Origin: Turritopsis dohrnii
Lineage: Eukaryota > Cnidaria > Hydrozoa > Anthoathecata > Oceaniidae
NCBI GenBank assembly: GCA_027922465.2
Contig: BQMF02000676.1
Coordinates: forward strand, 62,001-126,000
DNA length: 64,000 nt
Reading direction: 5' to 3'
In this document: positions 45,312 through 57,916 of the stretch, piece after piece
Position numbering within the stretch: position 1 is the first letter of the stretch
Layout of the letters: every line of letters begins with the position of its first letter
Made by a program: the position numbers and the translations under genes
The notes under the pieces: generated by a model
Database searches by the model: none
Told to the model about the DNA's origin: nothing
The model's input: the letters and a program-made list of their open reading frames with translations, nothing else

Positions 45312-48230
45312 ATGTCTGAAGATCAAACGACGTCATCTTCCCACATTAACAACAACGGGCGATTAAACGATCAAAATAAGTTGCAATGTATCGACTGTAC
45401 ACGTATTTTTAGAAGTTTGTCTGGTCTAAAAAATCACCAGAGAGCATGTAAATCAAGAGATAACAACATTGCCATTGATGTAAGTAGTCAAGCTGATAAT
45501 TTTTTTAACAAGAGCATAAGCGATGCGTACACAAAAATGAGCGTATGGAGGTGAAATCTATTTCAACTTGCTAAAGGAAGCATCGGAAAAAAGTTCATTA
45601 ATGAACTTACTCAAACTATAGAATTATGAAATAATGACTCATAGAGATGTTTCACTCAAAATGTTCATGTTGATGCCGAGTCTGTTACTATAACGAACAA
45701 GTCCAAAAACAACAACACTCGAGAACAAAAAGACTTTAGAAGGAAGATTAGAATTGTGGCGGCAGAAAGAGATTTCTACCTTACTCGCTGAATGTCTTGT
45801 TATACAAAGTCGCTTAAGCAAAGGTTTGTCGCCAGACAGAAAAAGGAATTTGGGTGATGAATTTCAAAAAATGATGATCAAAGGGACTATCAACGGTGCT
45901 TTAAGATTGCTAACGTCAGATCAAGGCAATGGTATCTTACCACTGAATGACGACACGATGAATAAACTCCATCTAAAATATCCTGTTGCAAGCAGGGTCC
46001 AATACAAAAATACCTTCTTCTCCAGGGTCCAATTGCTAATGTAAATGACACAATCTACGAAAGTATAGATGACACTAGCATTCTGTGAGCGTGTCTCAAA
46101 AGTAAAGGTGCTACAGGAGTTTCTGGATGGGATGCAGATGAACGTAGAGTCATGGGCAGCAGCATTTTTGGGACGGCTGCAAATGATTTTAGAAAATCGC
46201 TAGCGAGATTCACAAGAATTCTGTGTTCAAGGCGTGTGTCCGATCCAGAAAGCTTGGAAGCTCTATTAGCGTGTCGATTAACCCCTTTAGACAAAAACCC
46301 AGGGTTGAGACCCAGTGGGATTGGAGAGGTATTGCAACGCACAATTGGAAAAACAGTCATCATGTGCGAAAGAAAAGACATAATCAATGCTAATGGAAAT
46401 TTGCAGCTATGTGCAGGAATAAAATCTGGTTGTGAGATTGCGGTTCACGCATCAGTTGATATGTTTGCTGATGAAGAGAATCACGGGTTATTACAGATCG
46501 ATGCTTCAAATGCATTTAACTCGATAAACAGAGCAGTGACGTTACATAACATGGATATACTTAGTACGGAATTTTCAGCATACATTTTCAACTGTTATCA
46601 AACACCCGCCCACCTTTTCATATCCGGAGGGAAAGAAATTCGATCAAATGAGAGTACTACTCAGGGTGATCCTGTTGCTATGGGTATGTACGCTATTGGT
46701 ATTCTACCGTTACATCAATTGCGTGAAAATTCTAGTAACAACGAGATTCCAAAACGCGTTGCCTATGCTGATGAGTTTACTGGCATAGGAAAACTAACAG
46801 AGACTCGATCATGGTAGGAAAATGTAGCAACACATGGTTCAAATATCGGCTATCATCCAAAAGCTAGAAAGAGTTGGTTAATTGTGAAAGAACAATACCT
46901 CACTGAAGCAGTCGCATTATTTAATGGTACTGGTGTTCAAATTACCACAGACGGTAACCGCCATTTGGGAGCCATTGTTGGTAGTAACGAATGCAAAAAG
47001 AACTATGTCTCAAAACTTGTGAGACAATGGGTGGAAGAAATCGAAACCTTAACACAAGTAGCCAAAGTATATCCCCACACCGCCTATACAGCTTTTGGTT
47101 TTGGTTATCAACATAAATTCACGTACCTTTTTAGAACTGTATCTGATATCTCCGCTGATTTGCAGTCTCTAAAGGATGCTATTAGAGGCAGTTTCGTGAA
47201 AGCAATCCTTACCGGTTACGTGTTCAATGATGATGAAAGAATATTATTCTCGCTGCCCGTGAAAAATGGTGGATTAGCTATTTATAATCCATGTGAATGT
47301 TGCGATATTGAATACCATAATTCGAGGTCAGTGACAAGTTTAATGGTGAAAAAAGTAAGAAACCAAGTTGAAATATACGACAAGTATGCAATACTTTAAA
47401 AACAGAGAAATCAAAGAGGAATGAAGGCTTGCTGCAAGAAATAAAATCAAAGATAACTGACAAAGTTTGTATTAGAACCCTTGAAGCCAGCTGGGAAGTT
47501 GGGGCATTAAACTGGCTTACAACATTGCCCATCAAAAAACATGGTTTTTTGTTAGATAAACAGTCATTTTGGGATAGTACCTATATTTGCTATAACATAC
47601 AATTAAAGTTTCTTCCTTCAACTTGTGTTTGCGGTGCTCCTTTTGAACTCGAACGCGCTCTTTCGTGTCATAAAGTTGGCTTCATATCGATTCGTCACAA
47701 TGAGGTTAGAGATTTCACAGCAGAGTTATTGTCGGAATGCTGTAAAAATGTTTCAACAGAACCAGTATTACAAGAACTAACTGGCAAAGATTTACCACCG
47801 TGAACTATCCAAACAAATGATGCTCGTGTCGATGTTGCTGCATGTGGATTCTGGGTTAAGGGGCAAGTAGCGTACTTTGATGTTAAGGTTTTCAATCCTA
47901 CAGCTAAAAGCTACTTAACCCAGTCTCTAACTGCAACACACAAAAACAATGAAAAATTAAAGAAAAGAAGCTATAACTAAAGGGCAAAACAATATTGACC
48001 AAGGAATCTTCACACCACTAGTCTTCACTTGCTTTGGCGGTATGTCGCGAGAATGCTCCACCTTTTTTCAATTGGGGAGAAAAGAAACGAACCGATCCAC
48101 ATTATTAAAAATTGGATAAGATGTAGAATAAACTTTAGCCTTCTCAGATGCCAATTGCTATGTCTCAGAGGATATAGAGGATCAAAAAGGCTGTTTGCTG
48201 AATAAGATGACGTAAATATGATCACCACCG
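45312..48230 (+). pseudogene. R2-like non-LTR retrotransposon (restriction-like endonuclease type), broken
   Basis: The domains are in the expected order but in several frames. Near 45380-45450 there is a CCHC finger, LQCIDCTRIFRSLSGLKNHQRAC. The RT at about 46080-46820 includes LTPLDKNPGLRPSGIGEVL, LQIDASNAFNSINRAV, STTQGDPVAMGMYAIGILPL and AYADEFTGIGKL, and its thumb region runs 46884-47390. A C-terminal endonuclease follows from about 47620, with CxC, a His/Cys pattern (SCHKVGFISIRHNEVRDF), then DARVDVAACGFW and VAYFDVKVFNP, the PD-(D/E)xK-type core. The catalytic YADD reads YADE. Stops at 45552, 46042, 46815, 47397 and 47801 and frame changes make it inactive. The family order (finger, RT, C-terminal endonuclease) fits R2/R4/NeSL-type LINEs rather than CR1. 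Confidence 0.75.
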
Positions 48231-48740
48231 AATGTCAAATACAACCCTGAATCATAACGCTTTTCTATTTCTACTTCTATTATTATAATATTGTTTATGC
48301 TGTGATTGGGAAGTAGTCATTTTTGGGAAGTAGTCATAGTAGGGAAGTAGGGAAGTAGAGAAGTATGGAAGTAGTCATCCCCGCTTTTTCAGATGGCAAA
48401 AATCAATAAATAAATAAGCGTGATGTTAATGGAAACTAGCAAGGAATATTCTGGGAAGCTCGAAGCTTTGCTTTCATCAGTTTACATCTACAGAAGTTGG
48501 TGTTTGTGGTGCTGTTTCACACTTCAAACAAGTATAGCAAATTTTGACTGATTTTACCGTCAAATTTGTATTAAGGATTTTCATATGATAATGAATTTTC
48601 CTGGCTTTGGTGTTGGGTTTTTCTAAAAGCCGAAAGAGCAAATTTTCACGTACAAAAAATTTCAAGCTTGTATCTGTTTCTTTGAAAGTTTAATGAAAGT
48701 GGATGTTGAGCACAAAAAACTCTTGAGGATCTTCATATTA
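48231..48740. other. Spacer with GGGAAGTAGTCAT minisatellite
   Basis: At 48308-48379 the unit GGGAAGTAG(TCAT) recurs about six times with length variants. Otherwise no gene is supported; the 62-codon minus-strand frame near 48477 has no recognisable feature. Confidence 0.5.
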
Positions 48741-50413
48741 TTGGATTTCTGCGAAAGCAAGAAATACATTAAAACCGGCTCTGTTTTTCTTTTTCTTCTT
48801 TTTCTTACTGTCCAAACCTAGCGGTTTTTTGAAAATTCATGCATGCGGTTACATGAAGCCAAAGCACTCTGCCATGCATGTCAGCGGGAAGAAACTCTTT
48901 TAGATTTACCAAGGATTTACACAAGTGGATTTTTAAGATGAAAAACGAAAACATGTGATCGTGTTGAAATATGTGACGCTCATTTTCAGCACAATGACTT
49001 TATTATGTTCGATGTTCTTATTAATGTATTGTGTTCACGCACGTGGTTTTTTATTAGGCATGTTATTCTTTTTAGTTTTTTCGTTCGTTGTAGTTTTTAT
49101 AAGAGAGAAAAACGTACTCGTTGAACTCTGTGTGTCTGTTTTTATCAGATCGTTCTGTTCTAACTAAAACAAAATTCTCAACGTTTTGTAAACAGAAGAG
49201 TCAGAAAGGTATATATTTGTTAGTTTTTAGTGGAAGCATGTCTTGAGATGTCTTGAAAAGCCTGAATGAAAACATCTTTGTTTGTTTCGTATATAGGCTG
49301 TTATGCTTTTTAAGCTCTGGATACTTAAGCTCAGCTCAGTTTCCTGTTAAGTTCCAACATCAAAAATGATTGTCTACTCTCTGCACCACTTACTTTTAAT
49401 GTTTGATGTTCTAATGTTTTTAATATTTTATATCAGTTTTTAAGTTATACCCTGTCGATAATGTCCCTTATTATGAATGGCTTTCCTAATCAGCGAATTA
49501 AACCATCTTCCAACTCTCTGTAAATTCAGTGCACATGAAACACGATACAATACTTTCATTTCAGTTACATAATTTATGTGTGTGCTTGAGCATACTATAA
49601 GTATCCGTACGTATAAGTATACTTTCAAAATCTTTATTTACTTTTTGTGTTTTCAATATATATTGAGAAATCCATTCATAATTAAGAAGATTGACAGTAC
49701 ATATCACATGTTTAAAGAGTACGATTAACATACGAAATCACTGATATCTGAAAAGATCAATAAAAGGTTAATATTTTGCTCCCCAAAAATATAGGATGTT
49801 TATGTCATCACACAGTGTTGATTGCACTTTCCCAATGCCCTGGAGTGCCTATGAAATCAGAAATGCAATGCTGTGTTGTAAAAATCATTCAACCTTATTT
49901 TCAAATTTCTTAAAGAAACAAATGTCAACTTAGATTAAGAATGTTTGTGAGTGTATGCCATATCAATCAAACTAAAACAAAAATATCTGATTTCAGTTAT
50001 ATGTTGATTTTGGTCTATGTAGATGTATTTTGCATGACCAAAATCTGTGTGCCTTTTCGTGCTTGTGATTTAGGAAGATTGACACAAAGTTATCAAATTC
50101 AGAAATTCATATCTTTTAGAGTTTATGAGTTATGTGCTCATTCATTATGATATCTGCAAGGTCAATATATCCTTGATATTGTTTCGTTCCAAAAAAATAA
50201 GTAATCCAGTTTATTGGCAGTATATACTGCATTACAAATCTCAGATAGTGTCAGTTATCGTTTGACAATGTCTTTGGGGAGTACATGATTAGAAATGTGA
50301 TGTTTTGTTTTGGAAATCATATAACCTCTTTCACATTTTTAGTCACATAGTCTTTTATTTTTCATTTTTCAGCAGATTTTGCAGAAATCCGTTTGCCTGT
50401 TAGGGCATCTTGT
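48741..50413 (+). repeat. 1.67-kb direct repeat, copy 1
   Basis: It starts TTGGATTTCTGCGAAAGCAA and ends TAGGGCATCTTGT. Nearly every line matches copy 2 at 52734-54412, with scattered substitutions and short indels (for example an extra TTTATAAACAGGCCACG in copy 2). The ends are neither TG...CA nor inverted, so LTRs are not obvious. A hydrophobic 70-codon frame (48955-49167) is disrupted in copy 2 and is unlikely to be a gene. Confidence 0.8.
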
Positions 50414-51242
50414 TCTTTGTTAGTTTCAATTTTGGGGGATATTTCAGATCATTGAATAGTTTCACTGGCTTATATATGCATGCTAATACCATTTACAAAC
50501 TGAAAAGTAATTAAAATCTGTATCAAAGTAAGTGAAAGTGCTAATGTCTATTTTTAAACGTCTTCGTTATTATCAAAATGACCCCTCAGAGGACTAAGTC
50601 GACAGAAAACGACTTGATCCTTAAGAAATTATCAAGAAAAGAACACATATGCATTATAAACAATGTCACTTAGAAAGTCATCTGTTATATATAAAGGGAA
50701 AAGAAAATAGAAAGGGAGGGGGGAAACCTAGAAAAGGCTACGAAAAAACTCCAAAACATTAATATACCTTTTGAGACACCAAACTTGGTAAGAAAAAGCT
50801 AATAAAGCATGATTTACAGTCAACCTGCCCAGACACAGAATACCTTGATACATCTCTATTAAAGTAAATTTTAAGCGTGACATATGGTTTTATAAAGATT
50901 ATCCATTCTTTTCATGAGAATTTGCAGAAACTCGTAATGATATTTTCTGTTGATTTTAAGGGTTCTATTATGGGTCTTTCCATAAAATGGACTTTTCCGT
51001 TCCTAAAGGCTTTACGAATGTCATGAACCTAGCTGTTATTTAAAAATGTAGGATCTTCTCTCACAGAATTCAATCTTTGCCCAGATGACTTGGGGCCTTT
51101 TATTAAGTGATTCTTTTTTATTAAGGATATTTTTATCGTAAGTCATAAGCATATTGTATAAAGAGACAGTTTTTTCTCCTAGCCTAAATGTTTATATGCA
51201 ATTACACACAAATTGTAATCTGCCAAAACCTACCAGATTATA
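50414..51242. other. Spacer between the direct repeats
   Basis: No gene or recognisable element is seen. A short purine-rich run occurs at about 50698-50725. Confidence 0.45.
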
Positions 51243-51651
51243 TACCTTAAGGGAAGAAATTGTTTTCGAAAGAAATTTGTGCGGAACTTTCGCTCAAATC
51301 CTCAAAATTAAATTCTGTAAAAATGAATAAATATTGGTCATCCGCAAAAATAGATTCCGCAAAATTCTCCATATTTTTTATCCATAAAGAATTGAATTTT
51401 CACTTTGCTTTGCATATAAATACAAAACGTTTGAAAAATGATAAAGGAAAGAAGTCGAAGTTATTGAACATCTAAGGACTTATTACTTATTCGTCAATAA
51501 CAATACCAGCAGCATCTGCACTTGCAAGAGGTTATTAAATTCCTTGCATCCGCAAAAATTAATTCCGCAAAATATGGCATTTTTGTGTCATTTATCCGCA
51601 AAAATATATTCGCAAAAATTTCTTCCGCAAACCATTTCTTCCCTTAAGGTA
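51243..51651. mobile_element. 409-bp MITE with TACCTTAAGGGAAGAAAT ends
   Basis: The left end is TACCTTAAGGGAAGAAATTG. The right end, on the other strand, is TACCTTAAGGGAAGAAATGG. The interior repeats ATTCCGCAAAA in both orientations. The 71-codon frame from 51260 lies inside it and is not a gene. Confidence 0.75.
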
Positions 51652-51947
51652 CACAAATGGGAACTAGGAGCAGAAATCTTTTTAAAGAAACGGTTGGCTA
51701 GCCATTTTCAACTCTTTTGATTAATTTCAATGTTTTATTTATATAAATACATAACAAAAGCAGATATCTTATAAATATTTTATATTATGAGAGGTGTGTA
51801 CAACTACCAAGAGGGCTCAATGGTATTCCAGAGCATGAAATACATTTCAAATTATACTACATACCTAAAGTATACTTGTGCAATACAGATTTTCACATAC
51901 TTTTAGTGTAGATTGGTGTTGGTGTGAATATAAAGCAATTATATATA

Positions 51948-52402
51948 CTAGCCGCCAAGGCGGCGTCGTTCGCCACCCATGTTCAGCATACATTGACTTC
52001 ACGAAAAATAAAATTAAGGAATTAGCAATGATAAGCGTGCCCATGTTGTAGAGCTCGAAAAACTGATCAAAAAAATGTATGGGATCGTTTCGCTACGACC
52101 AACCGTTACGGAGATATTGTTGATCAAAATTTTGATGACGTCATAGACCCGTCCCCCAAAAAAATTAGACCCAAATTTTTCGTCACTCTGTCGCCTGTAT
52201 CGCGGACCCCAAAAAACGTCAGTTATCCCTATTGGTTACGGAGATAATTTTCCCTAAACGTCGCATTCCATTAGGGTCTCAATACAATGGTTTCACACTG
52301 ACGTCGCACAAACTAAAATAAAATAGTCACTTTCACAACTCAATCTACCATTTTGCGTGACAGACAAACAGACAGACAGAGAATCGGCTATTAATATATA
52401 GA
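51948..52402 (-). mobile_element. Solo full-length non-autonomous Helitron
   Basis: 455 bp. On the minus strand it starts TCTATATATTAATAGCCG and ends with the hairpin and CTAG. It is flanked by A on one side and T on the other, the canonical Helitron insertion dinucleotide. It gives the clean ends used to split the array at 38-42 kb. Confidence 0.85.
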
Positions 52403-52733
52403 TGAATTAGAACAAATTACTGGTTAGCTGAATGTCGTGCACTACCAAAGTCTGTACATAAAATGTAATCTCAAGTTTTGAATAATTGGAGTGGGTGGGA
52501 AATTTCTTTGTGATTAATATACAGGTTGCGCGGAATTTTTGCTCAAAATAAATAAATGGGGTGGGTGGAAAAAGTCATATTATTTCAATAAGGTAGGTAA
52601 TATTATTGAAACTATGTTTCATGTGCTTTAGATTCTAAATGTAGATATTAGTTTGCAATTATGTATGGTACATAAGGTACACAAGAAAAACATTTGAAAA
52701 GTTGAAATTTAATATCCTTCCCTTCCATACTTT

Positions 52734-54412
52734 TTGGATTTCTGCGAAAGCAAGAAATACATTACAACCGGCTCTGTTTTTCTTTTTCTTCTTTTTCTTA
52801 CTGTCCAAACCTAGCGGTTTTTTGAAAATTCATGCGTGCGGTTACATGAAAGCACCGTGCCATGCATGTCAGCGGGAAGAAACCCTTTTAGATTTACCAA
52901 GGATTTACACAAGTGGATTTTTAAGATGAAAAACGAAAATATGTGATCGTGTTGAAATATGTGACGCTCATTTTCAGCACAATGGTTTTTATTATGTTCG
53001 ATGTTCTTATTAATGTATTGTGTTCACGCACGTGGCCCTTTTTATCACGCATGTTATTCTTTTTAGTTTTTTCGTTCGTTTGTAGTTTTTATAAGAGAGA
53101 AAAACGTACTCGTTGAACTCTGTGTGTCTGTTTTTATCAGATCGTTCTGTTCTAACTAAAACAAAATTCTCAACGTTTTGTAAACAGAAGAGTCAGAAAG
53201 GTATATATTTGTTAGTTTTTAGTGGAAACATGTCTTGAGATGTCTTGAAAAGCCTGAATGAAAACATCTTTGTTTGTTTCATATATAGGCTGTTATGCTT
53301 TTTAAGCTCTGGATACTTAAGCTCAGCTCAGTTTCCTGTTAAGTTCCAACATCAAAAATGATTGTCTACTCTCTGCACCACTTACTTTTAATGTTTGATG
53401 TTCTAATGTTTTTAATATTTCATATCAGGTTTTAAGTTATACACTGTCGATAATGTCTCTTATTATGAATGGCTTTCCTAATCAGCGAATTAAACCACCT
53501 TCAACTGTAAATTCAGTGCACATGAAACATGATACAAAACTTTCCTTTCAGTTATATAATTTATGTGTGTGCTGGAACATACTGTAAGTATACGTACGTA
53601 TAAGTATACTTTCAAAATCTTTATTTACTTTTTGTGTTTTCAATATTGAGAAATCCATTCATAATTAAGAAAATTGACGGTACATATCACATGTTTAAAG
53701 AGTACGTTTAACATACGAAATCTTTGATATCTGAAAAGATCAATAAAAGGTTAATATTTTGCTCCCCAGAAATATAGGATGTTTATGTCATCACACAGTG
53801 TTGATTGCACTTTCCCAATGCCCTGGAGTGCCTATGAAATCAGAAATGCAATACCGTGTTGTAAATATCATTCAACCTTATTTTCAAATTTCTTTAAGAA
53901 ATTTTATAAACAGGCCACGAATGTCAACTTAGATTAAGAATGTTTGTGAGTGTATGCCATATCAATCAAACTAAAACAAAAATGTCTGATTTCAGTTATA
54001 TGTTGATTTTGGTCTATGTAGTGTATTTTGCATGACCAAAATCTGTGTGCCTTTTCGTGCTTGTGATTTAGGAAGATTGACACTAAGTTATCAAATTCAG
54101 AAATTCGTATCTTTTAGAGTTTATGAGTTATGTGCTCATTCATTATGATATCTGCAAGGATCAATATATCCTTGATATTGTTTCGTACCAAAAAAATAAG
54201 TAATCCAGTTTATTGGCAGTATATACTGCATTACAAATCTCAGATAGTGTCAGTTATCGTTTGACAATGTGTTTGGTTAGTACATGATTAGAAATGTGAT
54301 GTTTTATTTTGGAAATCATATAACCTCTTTCACATTTTTAGTCACATGGTCTTTTATTTTTCATTATTCAGCAGATTTTGCAGAAATCCGTTTGCCTGTT
54401 AGGGCATCTTGT
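52734..54412 (+). repeat. 1.67-kb direct repeat, copy 2
   Basis: This is the partner of 48741-50413, in the same orientation about 4.0 kb away. After the shared end TAGGGCATCTTGT the two copies diverge at once (CTTCTTCTATTTTG here, TCTTTGTTAGTTTC in copy 1). Confidence 0.8.
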
Positions 54413-55475
54413 CTTCTTCTATTTTGTTGCAGCATTTTTGTTAAAGCATTATATTCAAAAACCATGTTGAGTCTTCTCAAAATCAAATCAAATCTCCACC
54501 ACCAAATTAAACTAAATTTGGATAAAAATTTTGAAAATTATTCAATTCTAATGAAAATTTATATTTATATAAGGGTTTAGATTTTCAATAGTCACCCATG
54601 AAAAAAAGATTGCTCAATTTTAGTATATATGTGGAAGATCTCCTCCATGTCCATCAAGACAGGTATCACCAATATGTGGTAGTAAGTTCAAATTTCAACT
54701 TAGGATCAGTTTGGTAAATATAAAAAAAATGACGTAGAGCTAAATCCATTGTCTGCCTGTATTCAACAGAAAGCACCACAACTTTCTTATAGCTAGAGGA
54801 TACTACTACTACTAAGTGAACAAATTTTTGTAGAGACAGAGTTTTTGACTCAACGTACAAAACTTTAATGGCCCGCGACAAGTATTACAAAAAAAGTTGG
54901 CACAAAACAGGTCGGTCGGATGACAGCAACACCATAAGGTGCTATTTGTTTTAGGGTCAGGGTTAGATTTGGATCAGATACATTTAGGGAGGGGGAGGGG
55001 AGGGGGGATGCGAAAAGGAAATAGCGCCCATGAAAGGGTGGGCCACAAAGAGCTTTGAAAATTGAATAAAAAAACAGATACAAACAAGACATCTTAAAAA
55101 AATATTAGATAAAAGATGGAAGAATCACATACACATAGTAGTATTTCAAAGAAAATTCGTTTTGTCTGCGATTTGATAGGTAGAAATTCAGTAAAATTTA
55201 CATGTCGAACACATAATGTTTGTTGACAAAATTTTATTTTCTTCCTCGATTTTTCTTCAAAATAGATTTACGAATAACAAGTTCCATCGTCAGGTAATCA
55301 TTTCCAATATTAAACTGGGTTAATTATTCTAGATTACCTATTGAATAACCTGAAAAGGTAAACACAAGTAAAATTTGTGCCACCGCCATTTGCCTGTTTC
55401 TTCTCCGTCTCGAGTCTTGTTTCTATTGCGCATGCTCACAATAAGATTCGCTCTCGCCGCACAAGTAAACAGACG
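54413..55475. other. Spacer with a G-run cluster
   Basis: At 54987-55007 four runs of three to six G separated by single A could form a G-quadruplex on the plus strand. No gene is supported; the 75-codon minus-strand frame at 54865-55092 owes its Pro/Leu content to this cluster. Confidence 0.5.
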
Positions 55476-55917
55476 TGAGCGGAACGATGCTATACATTTT
55501 TTTTATCAGTTTTTCAAGCTCTACAACATAGGCACACTCGGCTATTATTTCATTTTGTGCGACGTCAGAGTGAAACCATTGTATTGAGACCCTAATCGAA
55601 TTCGACGTTTAGGGAAAGTTATCTCGGTAACCAATAGGGATAACCGACGTTTTGGGGGGTTCGCGATACAGGCGATAGGGTGACGAAACATTTGGGCCTA
55701 ATTTGTTATAAACGGTCGTGTGACATCATTAAAATCTTTGATCCACGATATCTCCGTAACGACTGGTCGTAGCAAATTGATGCCATACATTTTTTTGATC
55801 AGTTATTTGAGCTCTACAACATTGGCACACGTATCAATGCCAATTTTTTAATTTTATTTTTCGTGAACTCAACACAGGCTGAACATTGGCGGCGAGCAAC
55901 ACCACCTTGGCGTTTAG
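55476..55917 (+). mobile_element. Truncated, rearranged Helitron copy
   Basis: It begins inside the element (GAGCGGAACGATGCTATACA), jumps at about 55542 from CACAC to TCGGCTATTATTTC, then runs through the standard interior to the 3' end GGCGGCGAGCAACACCACC...TTTAG. It lacks the 5' terminus. The last bases read TTAG rather than CTAG. Confidence 0.7.
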
Positions 55918-56059
55918 TCTAATACACGCTTTTTTTTATATAAGAATGGTGTTTTTTCGTTTCATGATGGATATTCTTAACTTTTTAGTCGAAATTATCC
56001 TATTATATTCTTAAGTAGATTCTTAAGGCTATACCAAACTTTTCGTATCCAAGAACAAA

Positions 56060-56391
56060 AAATTTTATTTTTTATTTTATTTGGTATTATTTTACGTGGC
56101 TAGCCTCACTCAGTTGCTACTGCATCTGCTTTCCAGGAGGGGCCACGGCTTAGGTTGGAGGCTCCGAAGTATTTGACACTCTCATGAGTGACACAAACCC
56201 AATCAAGGACCTGTGCTCTTCTGGATGACCTCCTGCAACACCCGATGTATCATCTACCCAATTTCCCTCACATGGCATGGGTCGACCCGGCGCTATGGTA
56301 CATTCACTCGCGCATGGTGAATCGCCGCCAAGGGGAATTGAACCCCGATCTCTCGCATGAAATGTGAGAGTGATAACCACTATACTACGGC
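56060..56391 (-). mobile_element. tRNA-derived SINE
   Basis: On the minus strand the head reads GCCGTAGTATAGTGGTTATC, with the box A-like TAGTATAGTGG at 56087-56077 counted from the head (plus coordinates 56377-56387). Then come TCGGGG and GGTTCAATTCC (box B, plus 56334-56344). The acceptor stem does not close well, so it is not a functional tRNA. A non-tRNA body follows, and the A/T-rich tail lies at about 56060-56095. The head abuts the Penelope-like element on its right. Confidence 0.75.
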
Positions 56392-56394
56392 AAA

Positions 56395-57916
56395 AAACTC
56401 AAAAGGCAAAAAAAGAGTAAAACGATTAACTTAAAGACTTCAGGTAACCAAGAAAAGAAAGTTAAGCAAATTCTCAAGTCTCTTAAAAGTAGAGGTTGTT
56501 TGTCTATTAAAACGTATAATGATTTAAGCCCTGTAGGATCCAAACTAGGTGTTTTATATGGTTTGTGTAAAGTTCATAAGAAACTGATCGATGGATGTCC
56601 ACCTTTTCGACCGATTTTATCAGCCATCGGCACTCCTACTTACAAATTAGCCAAATTTTTAGTACCTTTGCTATCTGGTATAACTACCAACGTATTCACA
56701 GTTAAAGACTCTTTTTCGTTTTCTTCAGAAATAATTGCACAGGACTCTAACCTTTTTATGGGCAGTTTAGATGTTGATTCTTTATTTACCAATGTACCTC
56801 TAGAAGAAACTATTGATATTTGTACTGACAAACTTTTTGAAAATATTGAGAAAGTTAATGGTTTATCAAAGAGTGATTTTAAATCTTTATTATCATTAGC
56901 TACTAAAGAATCTCATTTTATGTTTGATAATGAGTTTTACCAACAGATTGATGGAGTGGCCATGGGTTCTCCCCTAGGTCCCACCCTAGCTAATGCTTTT
57001 TTGGCACACTATGAAAAGATATGGTTGGAAAACTGTCCTCTTGAATTCAAACCTGTTTTTTATAGTCGTTATGTTGACGATATATTTGTTTTATTTAAGT
57101 CAGCCGATCATTTGCCCCTTTTTAAAAATTATTTGAACACTTGTCATGATAGTATTTCTTTTACTTCTGAGTCTGAAATGAATAATAAGATGAGTTTTTT
57201 AGATGTTGAAATTTTTCGAGATAACAAACTCTTTTCCACATCTGTTTATAGAAAGCCCACTTTTAGTGGCGTTTACACACACTATGACAGTTTTTTACCT
57301 TCAGTGTTTAAATTTGGTATGATTTACACTATAATATATAGATGTTTGCTCTAGTTACAGTAATTTTCACTTAGAACTTGGAAAAGTTAAAAGTATTTTT
57401 AAGAAGAACGGTTATCCACTTTCCTTTATTGACCGTTGCATCAAAACATTTTTAGACAAGTTTCACACTCCTAAAGTCACCGTTAGTACAACTGAGAAAA
57501 AATCTCTTCTCATTGTTCTTCCATATCTTGGTCCCATTTCGGACCAAATAAGAACTAGTCTTTACAAAATTATTTCAAAGAATTTATCTTGTTGTAAAGT
57601 TAAATTAGTCTTTAAAGCCTCGTGCAGACTATCTAATTTTTTCCACTTTAAAGATCGTCCTTGCAAAGATCTTATTTCTGGCATTGTTTACAAGTTTTCG
57701 TGTGGTTGCTGCAATGCTTCCTATATTGGCCAAACTAAGCGCCATTTTAAAGTCAGAATGAGTGAGCACATGGGCATTTCTGCACTTACTGGCAAAGCTA
57801 CTTCGAGTGGAATTCTCACTGCTATCCGCCAACATGTGTCTACTTCTGGACACCCGGCTGGTTATGATGCATTTAGCATTCTTGCTCACGCCAATAGTTC
57901 ATATTTATTACGGTAG
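56395..57916 (+). pseudogene. Penelope-like element: reverse transcriptase plus GIY-YIG endonuclease
   Basis: An open frame to 57354 (284 codons from the first ATG at 56500, but clearly coding from about 56440: KKVKQILKSLKSRG) shows LGVLYGLCKVHK, PFRPILSAIGTPTYKLAKFL, GSLDVDSLFTNVPLEETIDI, DGVAMGSPLGPTLANAFLAH, FYSRYVDDIFVLF with the YVDD catalytic pair, MSFLDVEIF and YRKPTFSGVY. A one-base loss near 57345 shifts the frame. The next frame continues to a stop at 57914-57916 and contains the GIY-YIG nuclease (SGIVYKFSCGCCNASYIGQT, KRHFKVRMSEH). The N-terminus and the last residues of the nuclease are missing. RT plus C-terminal GIY-YIG is diagnostic of EN-positive Penelope-like elements. The single frameshift suggests it is much younger than the relic at 12 kb. 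Confidence 0.85.

Noticed and set aside
48955..49167. 70-codon membrane-like frame in the direct repeat
   Set aside because: The second copy at 52.7-54.4 kb does not keep the frame, so there is no sign of coding selection.
56325..56391. Functional tRNA gene on the minus strand
   Set aside because: Box A and box B are present, but the acceptor stem does not pair and a long body plus A-rich tail follows; a SINE head fits better.
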